A DNA stretch of 64,000 nt from Haliclona indistincta (GCA_964017065.1 OZ024784.1:13869152-13933151), one strand, 5' to 3'; numbered from the stretch's first letter, positions 28,661-40,124 are shown. The notes: generated by a model not told the origin, from the letters alone. A program made the numbers and translations.

Positions 28661-29560
28661 TCACTGTCGACGGACCTTCATGTCAGCACTCTTGAGAGAG
28701 TACCAATTATCAAAGTGATACCAAGCACAGTATTGAGTACTTGATCGGCGACTACCGGCATATATTCCATTCAGGTTGCTATGGGCACAGCTATTGTACC
28801 ACCAGCCACCACGATAGCTAACACCACAGCTACCACCATTTCGATCATTGTCTTTATCTTTTGTTGAGAATTTCATTCCATTGTGATACTGAAGAGAGTT
28901 GCCTGCATTTCCACTGTAGGTACCAGTAGTGAGTGTGTAGGATGTGGTAGAGCTCCCAACCTTGAATATGTTATACCGAGCATATCGGTGACCCTTGGTA
29001 TATCCTGTCATATCCACTCGCAAAACACTGGCAACTTTAGTTAGTCGATGTATCTTTTCCAGTCCCAGCCAGTGTTCTCCATTGAGGTTACCAAAACCCA
29101 TCACGTAGTCTTTCCAGTTTCGGTAAAAGTTGACTGAGCCATCTCGTCTTCGTTGTATCACAGTCCATCCTCCTCCATCAACCTGCATGTCACAGTAAGC
29201 TGAGAATAGTCCATTACCATCAGGATTGAGATGGTAAATGCCACTTTCACGTTTTCCATTTTCATAAGCATCTTTACAATCCTTGAATACAGCTGTATAA
29301 AGAGAATGAGAAAGGTAATGATAATCAGTATTATGTTGAAAATACTGCTTACATGTAGGACAAGCCCGTGTTGCAGAAGTCAGCAAATTTTCACAGGTTT
29401 CCAGCTGGTTGTTCATACACTTTATCTTCATTTTCAGGAGAGTGACAAGGACTGAATCACTATATCGGGTTTTAGCAGATATACTGGCTCCAGAGTCGAG
29501 TTCTGTTGTCTGAGCAGTAGTGATGGCGACAACAGCAGCAAACAAAATGAGGAGCTTCAT
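28661..29560 (-). CDS. Secreted fibrinogen-related protein 3 (unit B)
   Basis: Two exons, 29353..29560 and 28661..29292, with the same lengths, phase and intron as copy 2, about 279 residues. It has a signal peptide (MKLLILFAAVVAITTAQ) and a complete fibrinogen domain with DCKDAYENG, DGGGWTVIQRRRDGS, calcium loop DKDND, YRGGWWYNSC, and KSADMKVRRQ. It is a close paralogue of copy 2. An extra in-frame Met 18 nt upstream exists (MQTCLKMKLL), but the signal peptide favours the MKLL start, which both copies share. Predicted to be a soluble sugar-binding lectin. Confidence 0.92.
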   Translation of the reverse strand: MKLLILFAAVVAITTAQTTELDSGASISAKTRYSDSVLVTLLKMKIKCMNNQLETCENLLTSATRACPTCKQYFQHNTDYHYLSHSLYTAVFKDCKDAYENGKRESGIYHLNPDGNGLFSAYCDMQVDGGGWTVIQRRRDGSVNFYRNWKDYVMGFGNLNGEHWLGLEKIHRLTKVASVLRVDMTGYTKGHRYARYNIFKVGSSTTSYTLTTGTYSGNAGNSLQYHNGMKFSTKDKDNDRNGGSCGVSYRGGWWYNSCAHSNLNGIYAGSRRSSTQYCAWYHFDNWYSLKSADMKVRRQ

Positions 29561-29830
29561 CTTGAGACAAGTCTGCAATAAGATGCTAGCAGCGAGTTCA
29601 GTGTGTACTCTTTTATACTGAACTTCATAAAAATGTGAACATGTTCAAGTTGCTTATCCAAGTCAACATTAAGTGCTAACTTATCACCATCGACTGTTTG
29701 TTTAAAAGTTACTTTCGATAGACATTCCGCAATAATCAAACACCAGAAATCGACACTTAAAAATTTTTTCAACTATTTTGTATACACATATCAAATTAAA
29801 GCTGTCAAGATGAGTTTTACATTAAGAGTC

Positions 29831-30384
29831 CTAGGCATGTATTGTCACTGTGTCTTGTTCCATAGATGAGTCATCAGTGTCAGTTTCTTCACCAGCCATG
29901 TCGGCCAGTCTATACACAGATTCTCCATGTTGCTTCAGTGTGAGTGAGTCTGATCTAGAAAGTTTTACTTTGCCTTCAATGGCATCTGCTAACTGAAAAA
30001 TGTAATGCGAATAAAGAAACTTTCAAAAACACCAATGTGTATTCACTAACATCAGTGAGTGTCACTACACCAACAAGCTTTCCTAAACTGGTGACATAAG
30101 CATGTGAGAGGGATAGTAGAGAGAACAGACTGTGGACCTGCAATGATAAAGAATAAGTAATCCACCATAAAAAATACTTTTTATAGTGAACCACCTTATA
30201 CAAGGACGTCATCTCGACTAGTTGGAATGGTGAAGGATCAATCAAGTGACTGGGAAACTCTACTTCCGATGAAAGTAAGTGATCCTCCAACTGGACTAGT
30301 GCCTGCAGAACACACATGTCACAGTAGACACACACGCACACCCACACACACACCCACACACAAAAACACACACACACGCACACA

Positions 30385-30447
<63 letters not shown>

Positions 30448-33400
30448 AGCATCACCTCTGATGAGTCCGTTTCAGATTCAATCACCTCAACCAGGTCCTG
30501 TATAAAGATCAACAGTCATATCGTGTACTGTATGTGGTGTGGGTGTGTCACTGACGTGTTCAGCTGCACTGGAAACTTCAGGGTTGAATATTCTGGTGAA
30601 ATTGTTTGACACTGATTGAACTGCAGATCAGAATCACAGCAATCATGACCTGGACACCAATAGTCATTAATACTTACATAATGACATATGAGTTGGCGAC
30701 TGACGACCTGGACTCTGTGTAAATAAACAAACACTAATCATAAGTACTGATTATAAACACACACACACACCCGTGGAGGACCATCTGTTCCATCTTCAGG
30801 ATCTAACCTACAAATACACAAGTATAAAGTCCACACAACACACACATGTGCAGCCAACAACAGTAATATAGTATTTTATGATGCTATCTATAGAGTTAGT
30901 GCTCACTGTTGTTTTTGTCTGATCTCACGAGCATGTTTGTATACTCCCTGCATGTGCTCATTTAGCAAGTACAAGAGAGTGCTTCTGGAGACGGAACCCA
31001 ACAGAATCTTTGAATCTGTCATAAAGAAGGAACAAACGTCACATGTGCTGTAGGTAAGGAACCTAAAAGGTTCCTACAACACCAAAATGTGTGTACAGCA
31101 ATTAAACATAATACTAGCAGTGAGTTACTGAGGTCAACAAGTCTTGCCAACCTTGATGGTCCACTAGTGGATACGAGGCATGCTTGCTATTTCTCAGCAA
31201 AATTCTAAGATCTCTGTAGGTAGTCTCGTGTGATACATGTTGTAGTCCTTTTCTCATGATGTCTTTGGCGTACAAGTTATAGTACCTACATGTATAAAAC
31301 ACAGAAAGGTCATCGTGGTACATACTGAAACACAGAAAGGTCATCGTAGTACGTACTGAAACCTGACCAGCTGGCATGCATAAACACAGATTTGATATCA
31401 AACTAACTTGTGCAATTTGAGATCAGGAAGGAAGGGAAGTTGTTTTATCGTGATGATACTGTCGTAAAAGGAAGGCTGAAGCATGCTAGCTATGGCATTA
31501 GAAAACAGCACAGCGATCTGTTAGTAGAGATAGGGAAGGCATGTTGACAAGAGTGCTGCTATATACACAGACCATGACGGGCAGAATGTGGGTGATCTGT
31601 CCTGTCAGCTCAAACACGATGACGGAGGTGGAGATGGTGTGAGTGACACCACCAGCCATGGCTGCCGCTCCCACTACAGCATAGCCGCCTGGATTAACAA
31701 TATGACCTGTAATAGTGCTCTGAAAGTTTAGATGAACCAGCTCTCCAACAAGACGACCAAATGCAGCACCTATAATAACAGTGTTTCAACAAATATACAC
31801 TAGTCTAGGTAGGATAGACTGTCTCACCAATGAGAAATACTGGAAAGAACACACCGGCAGGAATGGGCAGAGCTACTGCAATAGTAGTAGCCAAGAACTA
31901 GAAACCCAGTCAATGTACACATTATGCACACTTACTGTAAACATACCTTGAATACAATAAAGATGACTAGAGACAGAAAAATATTAGTATTTCCCCACTG
32001 GTTGAGCACCTGCCATCGAAAGCTATCATCAGGAAGATCCTCCTTGCTAGGAGCAATGGTTGTCCATGAGAAGTTAGAGAAGAGCTGTTCTAGTGCTTGT
32101 CGCTGGGTCAACTGAACGAGTGTGTAGAGAGAGTATTAGTATAATGAGAGCAACACACCTCTCCTGCCATGAACTGGCCTAGCCCCAGTGGGAAGGTGAG
32201 ACCAGTAATAACCAGTGTCAACAAAAGGGGATAAATGAATATGCTACAAGAGAGAAAACATGTTAAATCTAATTCTTAGAGCAAATTTCAACAACATACT
32301 TGTACTCAAGAGCTCGAATACAGACGAACTTTCGATACTTTCTCCAAGTGAGGACAAACTTTCGATGAAGCAATACAAACATTCCACTAGCAATTCCAGC
32401 AGTAATCCTGTAACAAACATAACTAGCATAGTACACACACAGGATAGCAAACGCTATCTAACAAAATAATGTCATAACGATCGATAAAATATACACACAT
32501 ACCCAATGAAAGCAAAGAAGAACATTTCTACTGGATCAAATGGGATGTCAACATTGAATGAGGTTTTGAAGAGAGCAGTGATGGTGGCTTCAGATTTAAA
32601 CCAGACAGCAGCCAGCCTGAACAAGAACGCTCCACACACAGCACCAAAGAACCCTCTCCAGTAGTTCCGCACAGCAAAGTAAGTAGACGTTACCTCGATA
32701 CTGAAAAGCACTCCTGCATTGAGAAAGAGAGAGGGTGTGTGTGTGTGTTTGAACAAAGAGACTTCCCAAATCTACATGACTACCAGGTAAAGTGTCACCT
32801 AGTGAATCGAAACTACCAGTGTCACCCAGTGAAATTACGCTCCAATACAATAACGCTTATGCAATGTCTGACACTGACCTCCAATAGGTGCAGCAAAGTT
32901 ACTGGACACACCAATAGCACAGGCAGCAGCTAGCAGTTCATTAGTGTGAGCTTCATTCTATACAACAAGGAAAGCTCTTACACTCACACAGGTGAACAAG
33001 GGTTGGTCTACTCACAGCAAACACGTGATTGAATAACTTGACATATCTGCTTGAGAGTCGTGACATGATATCAGCAATGATACTGGACAAGTGTACAAAA
33101 GGACCCTGGAGAGAACATCATGGCAGAGTTTGTATAGCAATGACAAACACATAGTGTGTGAGGATGGAGGCACTACTGTGCATAGATGACATGCATCCGT
33201 ATACGCAAGTAGTGAGTGAATTGTTCCACACCCTGTTGAGGAAGCTGGGTGTGAAAAATATGTGTGTCGTCAAAAATCATGATACAAGCAAAGTCAACTT
33301 GAGCAAGTGCAGTTTCAGGGTATGCGTTCAAATTATTTTCGGTTGTGAACGTGTGTTGTGTGCATGCTCTTTCTCTCTCTTACCTCTTTACCAATAGGCA

Positions 33401-34800
33401 AAGAACTTCCAACAGCTGTGATCAACGCCACCTATAGTGTACAAGCAATACACAGTACATCTATAGCTACTACTAGGGCTATTGGCGACAAAATAAAATT
33501 GTCTACATTTGTAGGTTATAGCACTATAAATTTCCTATAATGTATATTGATAAACAACAAAATTACTAAAGCATACTAATAATAATATAACACTTATATC
33601 GAAATTTTCGCGGAAAAAATTTTTGGCGAATTTTGCAAATGACAGGCTATTCGCGAAAATATTATCCGTGAATGTCTTGTTTTTTGTTGACAAAGATAGG
33701 GCAATAGCGCTGATTCGCGAAATGCTCTATCTCGCTCATTCGTGAAAATTTTCTCCCGCGAAAATTTCCCGCTATACGGTAGCCTACACTTTTGGCTATG
33801 AATGTCCTGAAGGAGAGATAGTCAGTCAGATTAACCCCTCTTAGGACCGTCTTCATTTCAGGAATACCAGATCCTAAAGCAATGTCAAACTTGTTAAAAA
33901 GCACAAAATGCAATGGTGCATGTACTACTTACCAATAGCATGGATGGAGACAAGGTGTGTGAATCCCACTGAGAATAATACCAATAGCGCAGGAAATGCC
34001 ATCCACAAGAAAGCCATCAGCAAAGGATGTGTTCCCTTGGTCAGTTCAAGACTGAGCACTATATGAACTACACAAAAACAAACCAAATTACATCACAAAT
34101 GCATTTTTGTAGTAAGTACACAAGTACAGAATTATGTAGAGTCAATACATCAGACACACGTGATCGATATTTGCCCAATACTGAGATGTGAATATGAACT
34201 TGTGAACGTGCATAGCTAGCATAGAAATACCTTTTCCGAGCTGTTCGATAAGGTAGTCAATGGCAAAGCTGAGCAGAGCCATCAAAATGCCCAACAGGAA
34301 GATGAACGCCCAGTCCACAACATACGGCAGAATGTACTTCTTAAACATATACCAGATCTCTACAATAGGATGGATAAGTTACCATGTGATCTAAATCATA
34401 GCCTAATATGACTATGGTGATTAATTATAAAAGGTGCTACAACGAAATCTCTTATGCTGACTAATGAAATGATGTGAAACCACTGTTTTCTTCCATCCAA
34501 ATGAGCCTGTACCAGACCCCTCAGAATACTATAACTTACTATTAGTTTTTCTTCTTTGTTGCATCGATCTGTGGTACTCCTCCCGTTCTCTCTGTTGCTG
34601 ATGAGCTGCTACTTCACGGGCATAGGCCTGTAGATCACTGTGGAACCTCCCATGCATCTACAATGAGTATATTTATATATAATATTATGTATACATGTGT
34701 AAACTGGAGTCAAGCTATTAACCAAAAACAAGAGACATGTGTGTGAACTCACAAGTGTTCTTTCAAACTCATACTCCTTGTTTTCCGTTTGGGACGCCAT
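29831..34800 (-). CDS. ClC-type voltage-gated chloride channel
   Basis: A gene of more than 15 short exons. The first encodes [16 protein letters not shown], followed by an arginine/glutamine-rich cytoplasmic part and the first helix ([20 protein letters not shown]). Family motifs appear in order: [14 protein letters not shown] (near 33870), GKE|GP spanning two exons (33390 and 33110) with the gating glutamate present, [20 protein letters not shown] (near 32690), and FFFAFIGY (near 32500). Two C-terminal CBS domains follow (near 31200: [22 protein letters not shown]; and near 30050: [13 protein letters not shown]). The tail ends [12 protein letters not shown]. The sequence around the selectivity filter is closest to the ClC-1/2/K plasma-membrane channels rather than the endosomal exchangers. 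The 3' end was copied into unit A of the duplication. Confidence 0.88.
30330..30447. repeat. Compound microsatellite (CA)n then (CTA)n
   Basis: A CA-rich stretch is followed by about 19 copies of CTA in a ClC intron. The unit A copy has only the CA part, so the CTA array expanded after duplication or was lost there. Confidence 0.95.
33596..33776. mobile_element. AT-rich element with TTTTCGCG inverted ends
   Basis: The left end (tatatcgaaattttcgcgg) and the reverse complement of the right end (tatagcgggaaattttcgcg) are imperfect inverted repeats. The interior repeats the 'cgcgaaa' and 'ttcgcga' words. No coding capacity; lies in a ClC intron. MITE identity is inferred, and I cannot place a target duplication with confidence. 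Confidence 0.5.
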
Positions 34801-34954
34801 TGCCTCACGTAGGGAACGGTTTCAAAGGTTAGAAAAGCCACAACGAGTCTCTAGCGCTCAAGCATCTAGAAGGGCGGGACGAAGATGGGAGGAGCAATAA
34901 AAAAATTATTATTATTCATAGTGGGTGGTGCATAAAAATAATAATGAATTATTC

Positions 34955-35986
34955 TTAAATTATGCCTTTCGTTCTTTGGCAGCACTTGGATGGATCAACA
35001 GACCAGTCATATTCATAAGACAGTCTCACTTGATATTCTGAGCTGCACTGTCGGCTGTATTGTTGGAGGTTTGCATGCTTTTGTTGCATATCCTGTATTG
35101 ACTGTTTATGAGACACTAGATACTGATTGTTGCAGCCTCGAGACACAAATTCTGTATTGAAACGAACATCGTGACGTCTCACTGCTCTAAAGGAGCTCAA
35201 CCACACACCCATCGATACATCTTCTGCATTGTACAGCTGTAGTCCATCAGCATTCACTGCTATTCTATGGACAAGATCAGCAGACATTATGTAGCCACCT
35301 CCTAGTGCATATGGGAGGTATTTATCACAAAGGAACCAGTCTTGTTCTACCCACTTTCCCTTTCGTTTAGCTGTAGCTCGTCCATCAAAGAACCCCCAGT
35401 AGAGACTGTTGCTTGTGCCATGCTTACTGAGCTCTTCAACTAGTGGTTCTAGCCATACGAATGTGTCATCATCACATTTCATTAGGTAGTTGAACTCTAT
35501 ATTGTTATCAGCCCATACTAAACTGTGCAATAGCTTTCTAGTCAGGTTGTAGTAAGACTCTTTGAGATCAGGAAGAAGCAGCATATCCAGATACTGGTTG
35601 CTCTCATGATGAAGTGATGAGCTGTCTGAGTCCGATAGACCACGAGTTCCAATACAGAACACAAATTTGACTGAGCGAGCCAACCTGACTTTACTCATCC
35701 ATGTTGATCGTAACGAATCTCTTCTCTTTCGCTGATTAACACCAGATAGAACTATCACTACAAGAAAGTACTTTTGTTTGAATGATGTCGTAACAGAGCT
35801 AGTAGCCAGCTGGGTGTGGTCATTGGTAGTAGTAGTAGTGGTGGCGGTGGTACACTCACACTGTCGTCTCGTCTCTGCATTCGGCATTGCGGGAAAATTG
35901 AAAGAATTGAACATCAACACTAACCACACCACCTGAAATATCAATACTGCTAGAAAGAAGGCGTACGTCACTGGCAAACTTCGCAT
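34955..35986 (-). CDS. B3GALT6: Beta-1,3-galactosyltransferase 6 (GT31)
   Basis: Single-exon gene. I prefer Met at 35986 (MRSLPVTYAFFLAVLIFQVV), which gives 343 residues and a type II membrane anchor right at the N-terminus. An upstream Met at 36082 would overlap the coding start of the divergent neighbour. Family GT31 features: VLSGVNQRKRRDSLRSTWM, the DxD metal motif in MKCDDDTFVWL, LGGGYIMSADLV, AEDVSMGVWL, SRGCNNQYLVSHKQS, and the typical ending YDWSVDPSKCCQR. The last two blocks are distinctive of B3GALT6, the Golgi enzyme that adds the second galactose of the glycosaminoglycan linker tetrasaccharide. So the organism should make proteoglycan-type linkers. Confidence 0.92.
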   Translation of the reverse strand: MRSLPVTYAFFLAVLIFQVVWLVLMFNSFNFPAMPNAETRRQCECTTATTTTTTNDHTQLATSSVTTSFKQKYFLVVIVLSGVNQRKRRDSLRSTWMSKVRLARSVKFVFCIGTRGLSDSDSSSLHHESNQYLDMLLLPDLKESYYNLTRKLLHSLVWADNNIEFNYLMKCDDDTFVWLEPLVEELSKHGTSNSLYWGFFDGRATAKRKGKWVEQDWFLCDKYLPYALGGGYIMSADLVHRIAVNADGLQLYNAEDVSMGVWLSSFRAVRRHDVRFNTEFVSRGCNNQYLVSHKQSIQDMQQKHANLQQYSRQCSSEYQVRLSYEYDWSVDPSKCCQRTKGII

Positions 35987-36053
35987 TTCCAGCAAGCTCC
36001 ATAAAAATGTGGGTAAGGGGTGTGGTTCTTCACAATCGGTGGGAGGCGGGGCA
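35987..36053. promoter_or_regulatory. Minimal shared promoter, B3GALT6 / ATG8-like
   Basis: Only 67 bp lie between the preferred divergent start codons, so the 5' UTRs must be tiny or the transcripts overlap. The interval is GC-rich (gtgggaggcggggc) without a TATA box. Confidence 0.4.
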
Positions 36054-36561
36054 ATGGCGCTCCAAGTCACTTTCAAGTACAAGCTGCAAAAGCCAGATGC
36101 TGCACAAAGAAGAGACGAAGGAGTTAGAACTCTGAAGAACTATCCGTCAAAAATTCCAGTAAGTCTCTAGACTGCTTCTTTGTTGGAGAACACTGAGTTA
36201 TTTACAGGTTTGTATTGGTAAAGTGTCAAAGTCAGATCTTCCTGACATGCAAAACTACAAGCTCTTACTAGCAGCATCATCAACAGGTATGAATACACAC
36301 ACTCTTGAAGAAATTTTTAATGTCCTTAATATGTGTCCACACGCAGTTGGTGACCTGTGTAAGTATATCAATGAAAAGCTGAAGAGACCATTGCATGCTC
36401 CGTTATTCATCTACCTTGACCAAGAGGTGGTGGCAGCAGAGGACAGTGAGTTGTCCGCCCTCTTCCAAGAATACAGAGAAGACGACTACTTCTTATACCT
36501 AGCATACTATGAAGAGATGATCTATTCTAGTAACAACGCTGCAACTGACAAGGAATCATAA
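36054..36561 (+). CDS. Divergent ATG8/LC3-like protein without terminal Gly
   Basis: Three exons: 36054..36158, 36208..36286 and 36347..36561, for 132 residues. The second intron (ACAG|GTATGA ... CACGCAG|TT) can be read through in frame, but removing it restores the ubiquitin-like fold spacing. ATG8 hallmarks: NYPSKIPVCIGKVSKSDLPD, the KLLLAASSTVGDLCKYINEKL segment that matches the beta-strand/helix of LC3, APLFIYLDQ, LFQEYREDDYFLYLAYYEEMIY. In lipidated family members the chain ends in Phe/Tyr-Gly, or Gly is exposed by ATG4. Here the sequence reads YSSNNAATDKES and no glycine follows the tyrosine. Conventional lipid conjugation therefore seems impossible, though binding of LIR motifs may remain. 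Stop codons of this gene and FTSJ1 are about 30 bp apart. Confidence 0.8.
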
Positions 36562-36592
36562 TCAAGAACATTATTATTGTTTTATAAAATTG

Positions 36593-39499
36593 TCAAGTAT
36601 GTTCCTCCGTTTTATCCTTCTGAACTAATTTATTGTCACTAGAGTCATGATGTTCCTCTAAGCTGCTTTGATGCTGTTGGGTGCTACTAGAGGCTCTCTT
36701 GAGTGTGCAGGCTGTCTGATAGGGAGGATTGATTGGTGCCTGAGTGGGTTCTAGAGGCTGGTAGGGATGCTCTATAGAGTCCTGGATATATGAAAGCAAA
36801 CTTACAGGAATACATTTACTGTCATGTAGACAGCAACAAATACAGCACAATCTTACATTGATAGGGTAGGTAGTGTCGGCATCGTAACCACTGAGGTCAC
36901 CACAGGCAACAAACGGCACAGCAATCTTGCTTATACTATCCACAGCTACAATAAGTAAGGATGCATTTTGACGAATGAAGTGTTGAAGTACTCACTTGGT
37001 CTACTGACTGATAATGGATTGGTCATTGTTGGTACATACCCACTAGGAGGTGAATAATCCTCACAGACAACAAATGCCTCGATGCTGGAGTTCCTGCTAC
37101 TGCGTGGTTTTGCACAGGACACACTTGAGAAGAAGAACTTGAGCTGATGAAACAACAAGTCTGCATCTTTTCCACGAAATATCTGAAAAACAGTCAAACA
37201 AGAGCACAAAATAGTGCACAATCAAGTGTATTCCTCTGTGTGTGACCACACGAAAGTTAGTTCATTTATTTGTGTAGTCTAGATGATACAGTAACTGGGC
37301 TTGCAAGCATGTACATGGAAGTGCAATTAAAGTTATAGTTACCTTAGCTACAAACACGCCTTTGTGCTTGAGGACATGTGTAGTAATATTGAGCGCCTAC
37401 GAAGATGGAACAGTGACAGCAGTTCATTATGGCATAGAAATCTTACGGCTAATAGTAGCTGTCCCTGTACATACTCATCAAGATCATGTAAGCCAGTCAC
37501 ATCAGGTGCTCCATCACAAACTACCAAGTCTGCTTTCCCACCTTCAAAGTGACTAATGATCTCTCGAGCTGTGCTCTCCTGTAGCACACAGCAAATTTTA
37601 AGACAACATTTTAAAATACCAAAATTTCTCACTGTTTAGTAGTTACTGTGGCTAGCATTCAAATTCATGGGAATTAGTTACTTTCGTGACTTACTTAATG
37701 TTATGACAGTGGCTCTTCTTGCACACACGTGTGTAAAGGAAGGAACCTTGGCTGAGCGGCGGATATCAGCCAGTGTCTGCCAACAGGAACATTCAGAAGT
37801 ACCACACATGATATCTAGTCTCAACATGCAGCTGTCCAAGCAAGTTGATGGGTGTTGGCCAACTAACATGTATACGCATAATATTGAAAATGGGCGTAAT
37901 CATACCAGTAGAAAATTTTGGGTTACAACAGACTCCAAAATTATTTATCTTTGAAATTTTTCTCGGCAGTACAGTATTATTATTGCTAACCTTAGTAATG
38001 TCTCCTTGTATTTGAAACACTCCAGGAAGTGGTGCCATCTGTTGCAAATCCACTGCCACAATTTTAGCACCACTAGAGGATTAGTAATTACAAGTCCAAG
38101 ATTTTTGTAAGCAAAAATTGAGTCTTTCTCAAACAAAAATGGGATGAATATTAACTTTTGTATAGACCATTTTTAGGCGCTAATAGGTGCCAATAACGCC
38201 ACCCAACATTGACGGTATTTTGCTGCAGGTAAAACACAAGACCTTCGTTTATTTTTACACTTGGCTAGCTACTTTGTACTTAAGCGATGGCAAATCACTT
38301 TGCGAGCTGTAGAGTTTGCAAACGAACATTTTCCCGTGATTTCGGTCAAGAAAGCGAGATTACCAAGCAGGTTGGCTACCAGAAGCTGCTCATGTTTGCT
38401 ATGATTCTATAGCAACCACGCAATTATTGATTGTATTGTTCGATCAAGGTCATCTAGTGTTGTTTGCTACTATAGTGAAGTTGCACTTCGACACAGTGTA
38501 CCAGTAAGTTAAGTTGCTACCATAGTGAAGTTGCACTTCGACACAGTGTACCAGTAAGTTAAGTTGCTACCATAGTGAAGTTGCACTTCGACACAGTGTA
38601 CCAGTAAGTTAAGTTGCTACTATAGTGAAGTTGCATGTCGACACAGTGTACCAGTAAGATTAAGCAAAAACTCAATAGTTTCTAGCTGTATTTCTTGCTT
38701 TGCTGGCTGCTTAAGAGACAGAAACGTGCTTTTGCAAACTCTAATAGGTCATGTGAGCAATATACTTCGCTTGTGTGCACAAACTAGCTAGCTGAGCACG
38801 CAAAGAGATGAAAGTCTTGTGTTATTACCTGCAGTAAATACTGTCAACGAGGCAAGGTCAATCCGGACATGTCCGGTTGGCTTTACATGTACCCATGATC
38901 CGGTCGTGACCGGTGTTGAACTAGAAAGCGATTAGTGCCTAAAATGCTGTCAAAATTATGAGTGAAAGCAAAAAACAAAGTGTAGTCACTCCAATCAGTC
39001 CTGTACTCACATCTTCAAGAGTTTTGATCAGTCAAATCGGACCTTGACCATTTAACCGTATCAATTTTACCATGTTGACGACCCTTGGGCATGAGACAGC
39101 CCCTGATAATTAGCTAGCTCTGGAATTTTGACAGCTCTTATTAATTTTCTGTCTTGACCCACTTGACCGCGGTCGCAAAATAATACATGACTGTACATAT
39201 CCATTGAAAAAGATGGCTCTACAATGTTATTGTGTACCTGTTGAGTTTGTTACTAAGTACTTGGCTCCAGCTACCAGGTGCGGCACAGAGATCAACCACT
39301 CTCTCTACACCTGAATTTTGACAAATCTAATAACTGGATCGGACTATACCACAGGATTATGCATGCATAATAATGCACCTTTGAAAAGATTAAACTGTTC
39401 GTCCACGTGGAGCAACTTGAAAGCACTCCTCGCCCTATAGCCTCGTTCTTTAGCGAGACGATAATAAATGTCCCGTTTGTCTTTGGATGTACGGCCCAT
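36593..39499 (-). CDS. FTSJ1: tRNA 2'-O-ribose methyltransferase FTSJ1/TRM7
   Basis: Exon 1 (39379..39499) starts [20 protein letters not shown], which is nearly universal in this family. The following exons give the SAM site [13 protein letters not shown] (near 39290), [13 protein letters not shown] and QGDITK (near 38040), [20 protein letters not shown] (near 37500), [16 protein letters not shown], and [21 protein letters not shown] (near 37100). The K-D-K-E catalytic set is consistent with this (KDKRD, DGAPD, AKIF, SSIEAF). The C-terminal tail, with [11 protein letters not shown], is present. The enzyme methylates positions 32 and 34 of tRNA anticodon loops in the cytosol. Intron 2 is over 1.1 kb long and carries a small tandem repeat. 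Confidence 0.93.
38463..38660. repeat. 50-bp tandem repeat, 4 copies, in FTSJ1 intron
   Basis: Four nearly identical units (GTTGCTACCATAGTGAAGTT ... GTACCAGTAAGTTAA). Unit length equals that of the kinase-intron minisatellite, but the sequence is unrelated. A 14-bp perfect palindrome CCGGACATGTCCGG lies further on, at about 38867..38880. Confidence 0.9.
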
Positions 39500-39785
39500 T
39501 ATATACTACAGTGCCCAATCCAGCAAACACCGACGTTTGCTATAGCTCTAGGCCTCGCACTGTAGCTGTATGGCTCCACCTATTATAATTTTGGACCACG
39601 CCCGATCGAATTACCACAAGCACACCCCATTTCAATTGTGCTGTTGTCAAGGAACACTTTGTGTGAACATATATAGTTTGACAGTTCCAAGCAGTTAAGC
39701 ACCACAAACTTCCAGTGACTGATAAAAGTCGCAGCAATCAATAATAGTGTATTTTCTGATTTCGTACGTACTGGACTAGCTGCCC

Positions 39786-40124
39786 ATGATGAAGTGCTCA
39801 ATGGTCCTAGTTGCTGCCCTTGTTTGTCTGCTGATTGCTCTTGTCACTGCTGAACAAGCTAAGCCTAAACCAGGACGGTGTGATTGTGCAGCATGCAGCC
39901 CACCGGTGTTAGACAAAGTCAAATGTTCTGAGTGTCATGCGATGTGCACCATTAACTGTATATCGTGCTTGATCAAGGAAAACTACATGGGTCACTGCAC
40001 TTGTTTCACAGAATGTGTAGGGAATATCAACAAGCCATCATGCAAGAAATGCCTTGCTATACCTTACAATTGCAGTTATTGCAAATCTACCTGCACCGGT
40101 ATACCGAATTTTCCAGGAAATTGA
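39786..40124 (+). CDS. Cysteine-rich secreted protein, family unknown
   Basis: Intronless, 112 residues. The signal peptide (SMVLVAALVCLLIALVTA) is followed by about 90 residues with 16 cysteines, mostly in CxxC or CxC pairs (CDCAAC, CSECHAMC, CISC, CTCFTEC, CKKC, CSYC), and three possible N-glycosylation or Asn-Cys sites. The second Met (39789) is an equally likely start. The spacing looks like two or three repeats of an approximately 25-residue disulfide unit. I do not recognise the family. A structural or ligand-binding secreted protein is likely. It is head-to-head with FTSJ1 (286 bp between starts). Confidence 0.7.
   Translation: MMKCSMVLVAALVCLLIALVTAEQAKPKPGRCDCAACSPPVLDKVKCSECHAMCTINCISCLIKENYMGHCTCFTECVGNINKPSCKKCLAIPYNCSYCKSTCTGIPNFPGN

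Larger units (their letters stand above)
27593..30678. repeat. Tandem segmental duplication, unit B
   Basis: About 3.09 kb, the copy adjoining the complete ClC gene, and so probably the original arrangement. It shows the same order as unit A: broken fibrinogen gene, intact fibrinogen gene, ClC last exons. Confidence 0.9.

Noticed and set aside
33662..33913. Continuous ORF joining GSGIPE of the ClC channel to a basic stretch
   Set aside because: The basic part is encoded by the TTCGCGAA-rich repeat element. The true exon ends before it.
36287..36346. A 20-residue insertion in the ATG8-like protein (GMNTHTLEEIFNVLNMC...)
   Set aside because: The segment has GT and AG ends and its removal restores the ATG8 fold spacing. 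It is best read as an in-frame intron.
38860..39180. Regulatory region around the palindrome CCGGACATGTCCGG in the FTSJ1 intron
   Set aside because: A single 14-bp palindrome without recurrence or conservation data is not enough to claim a site.
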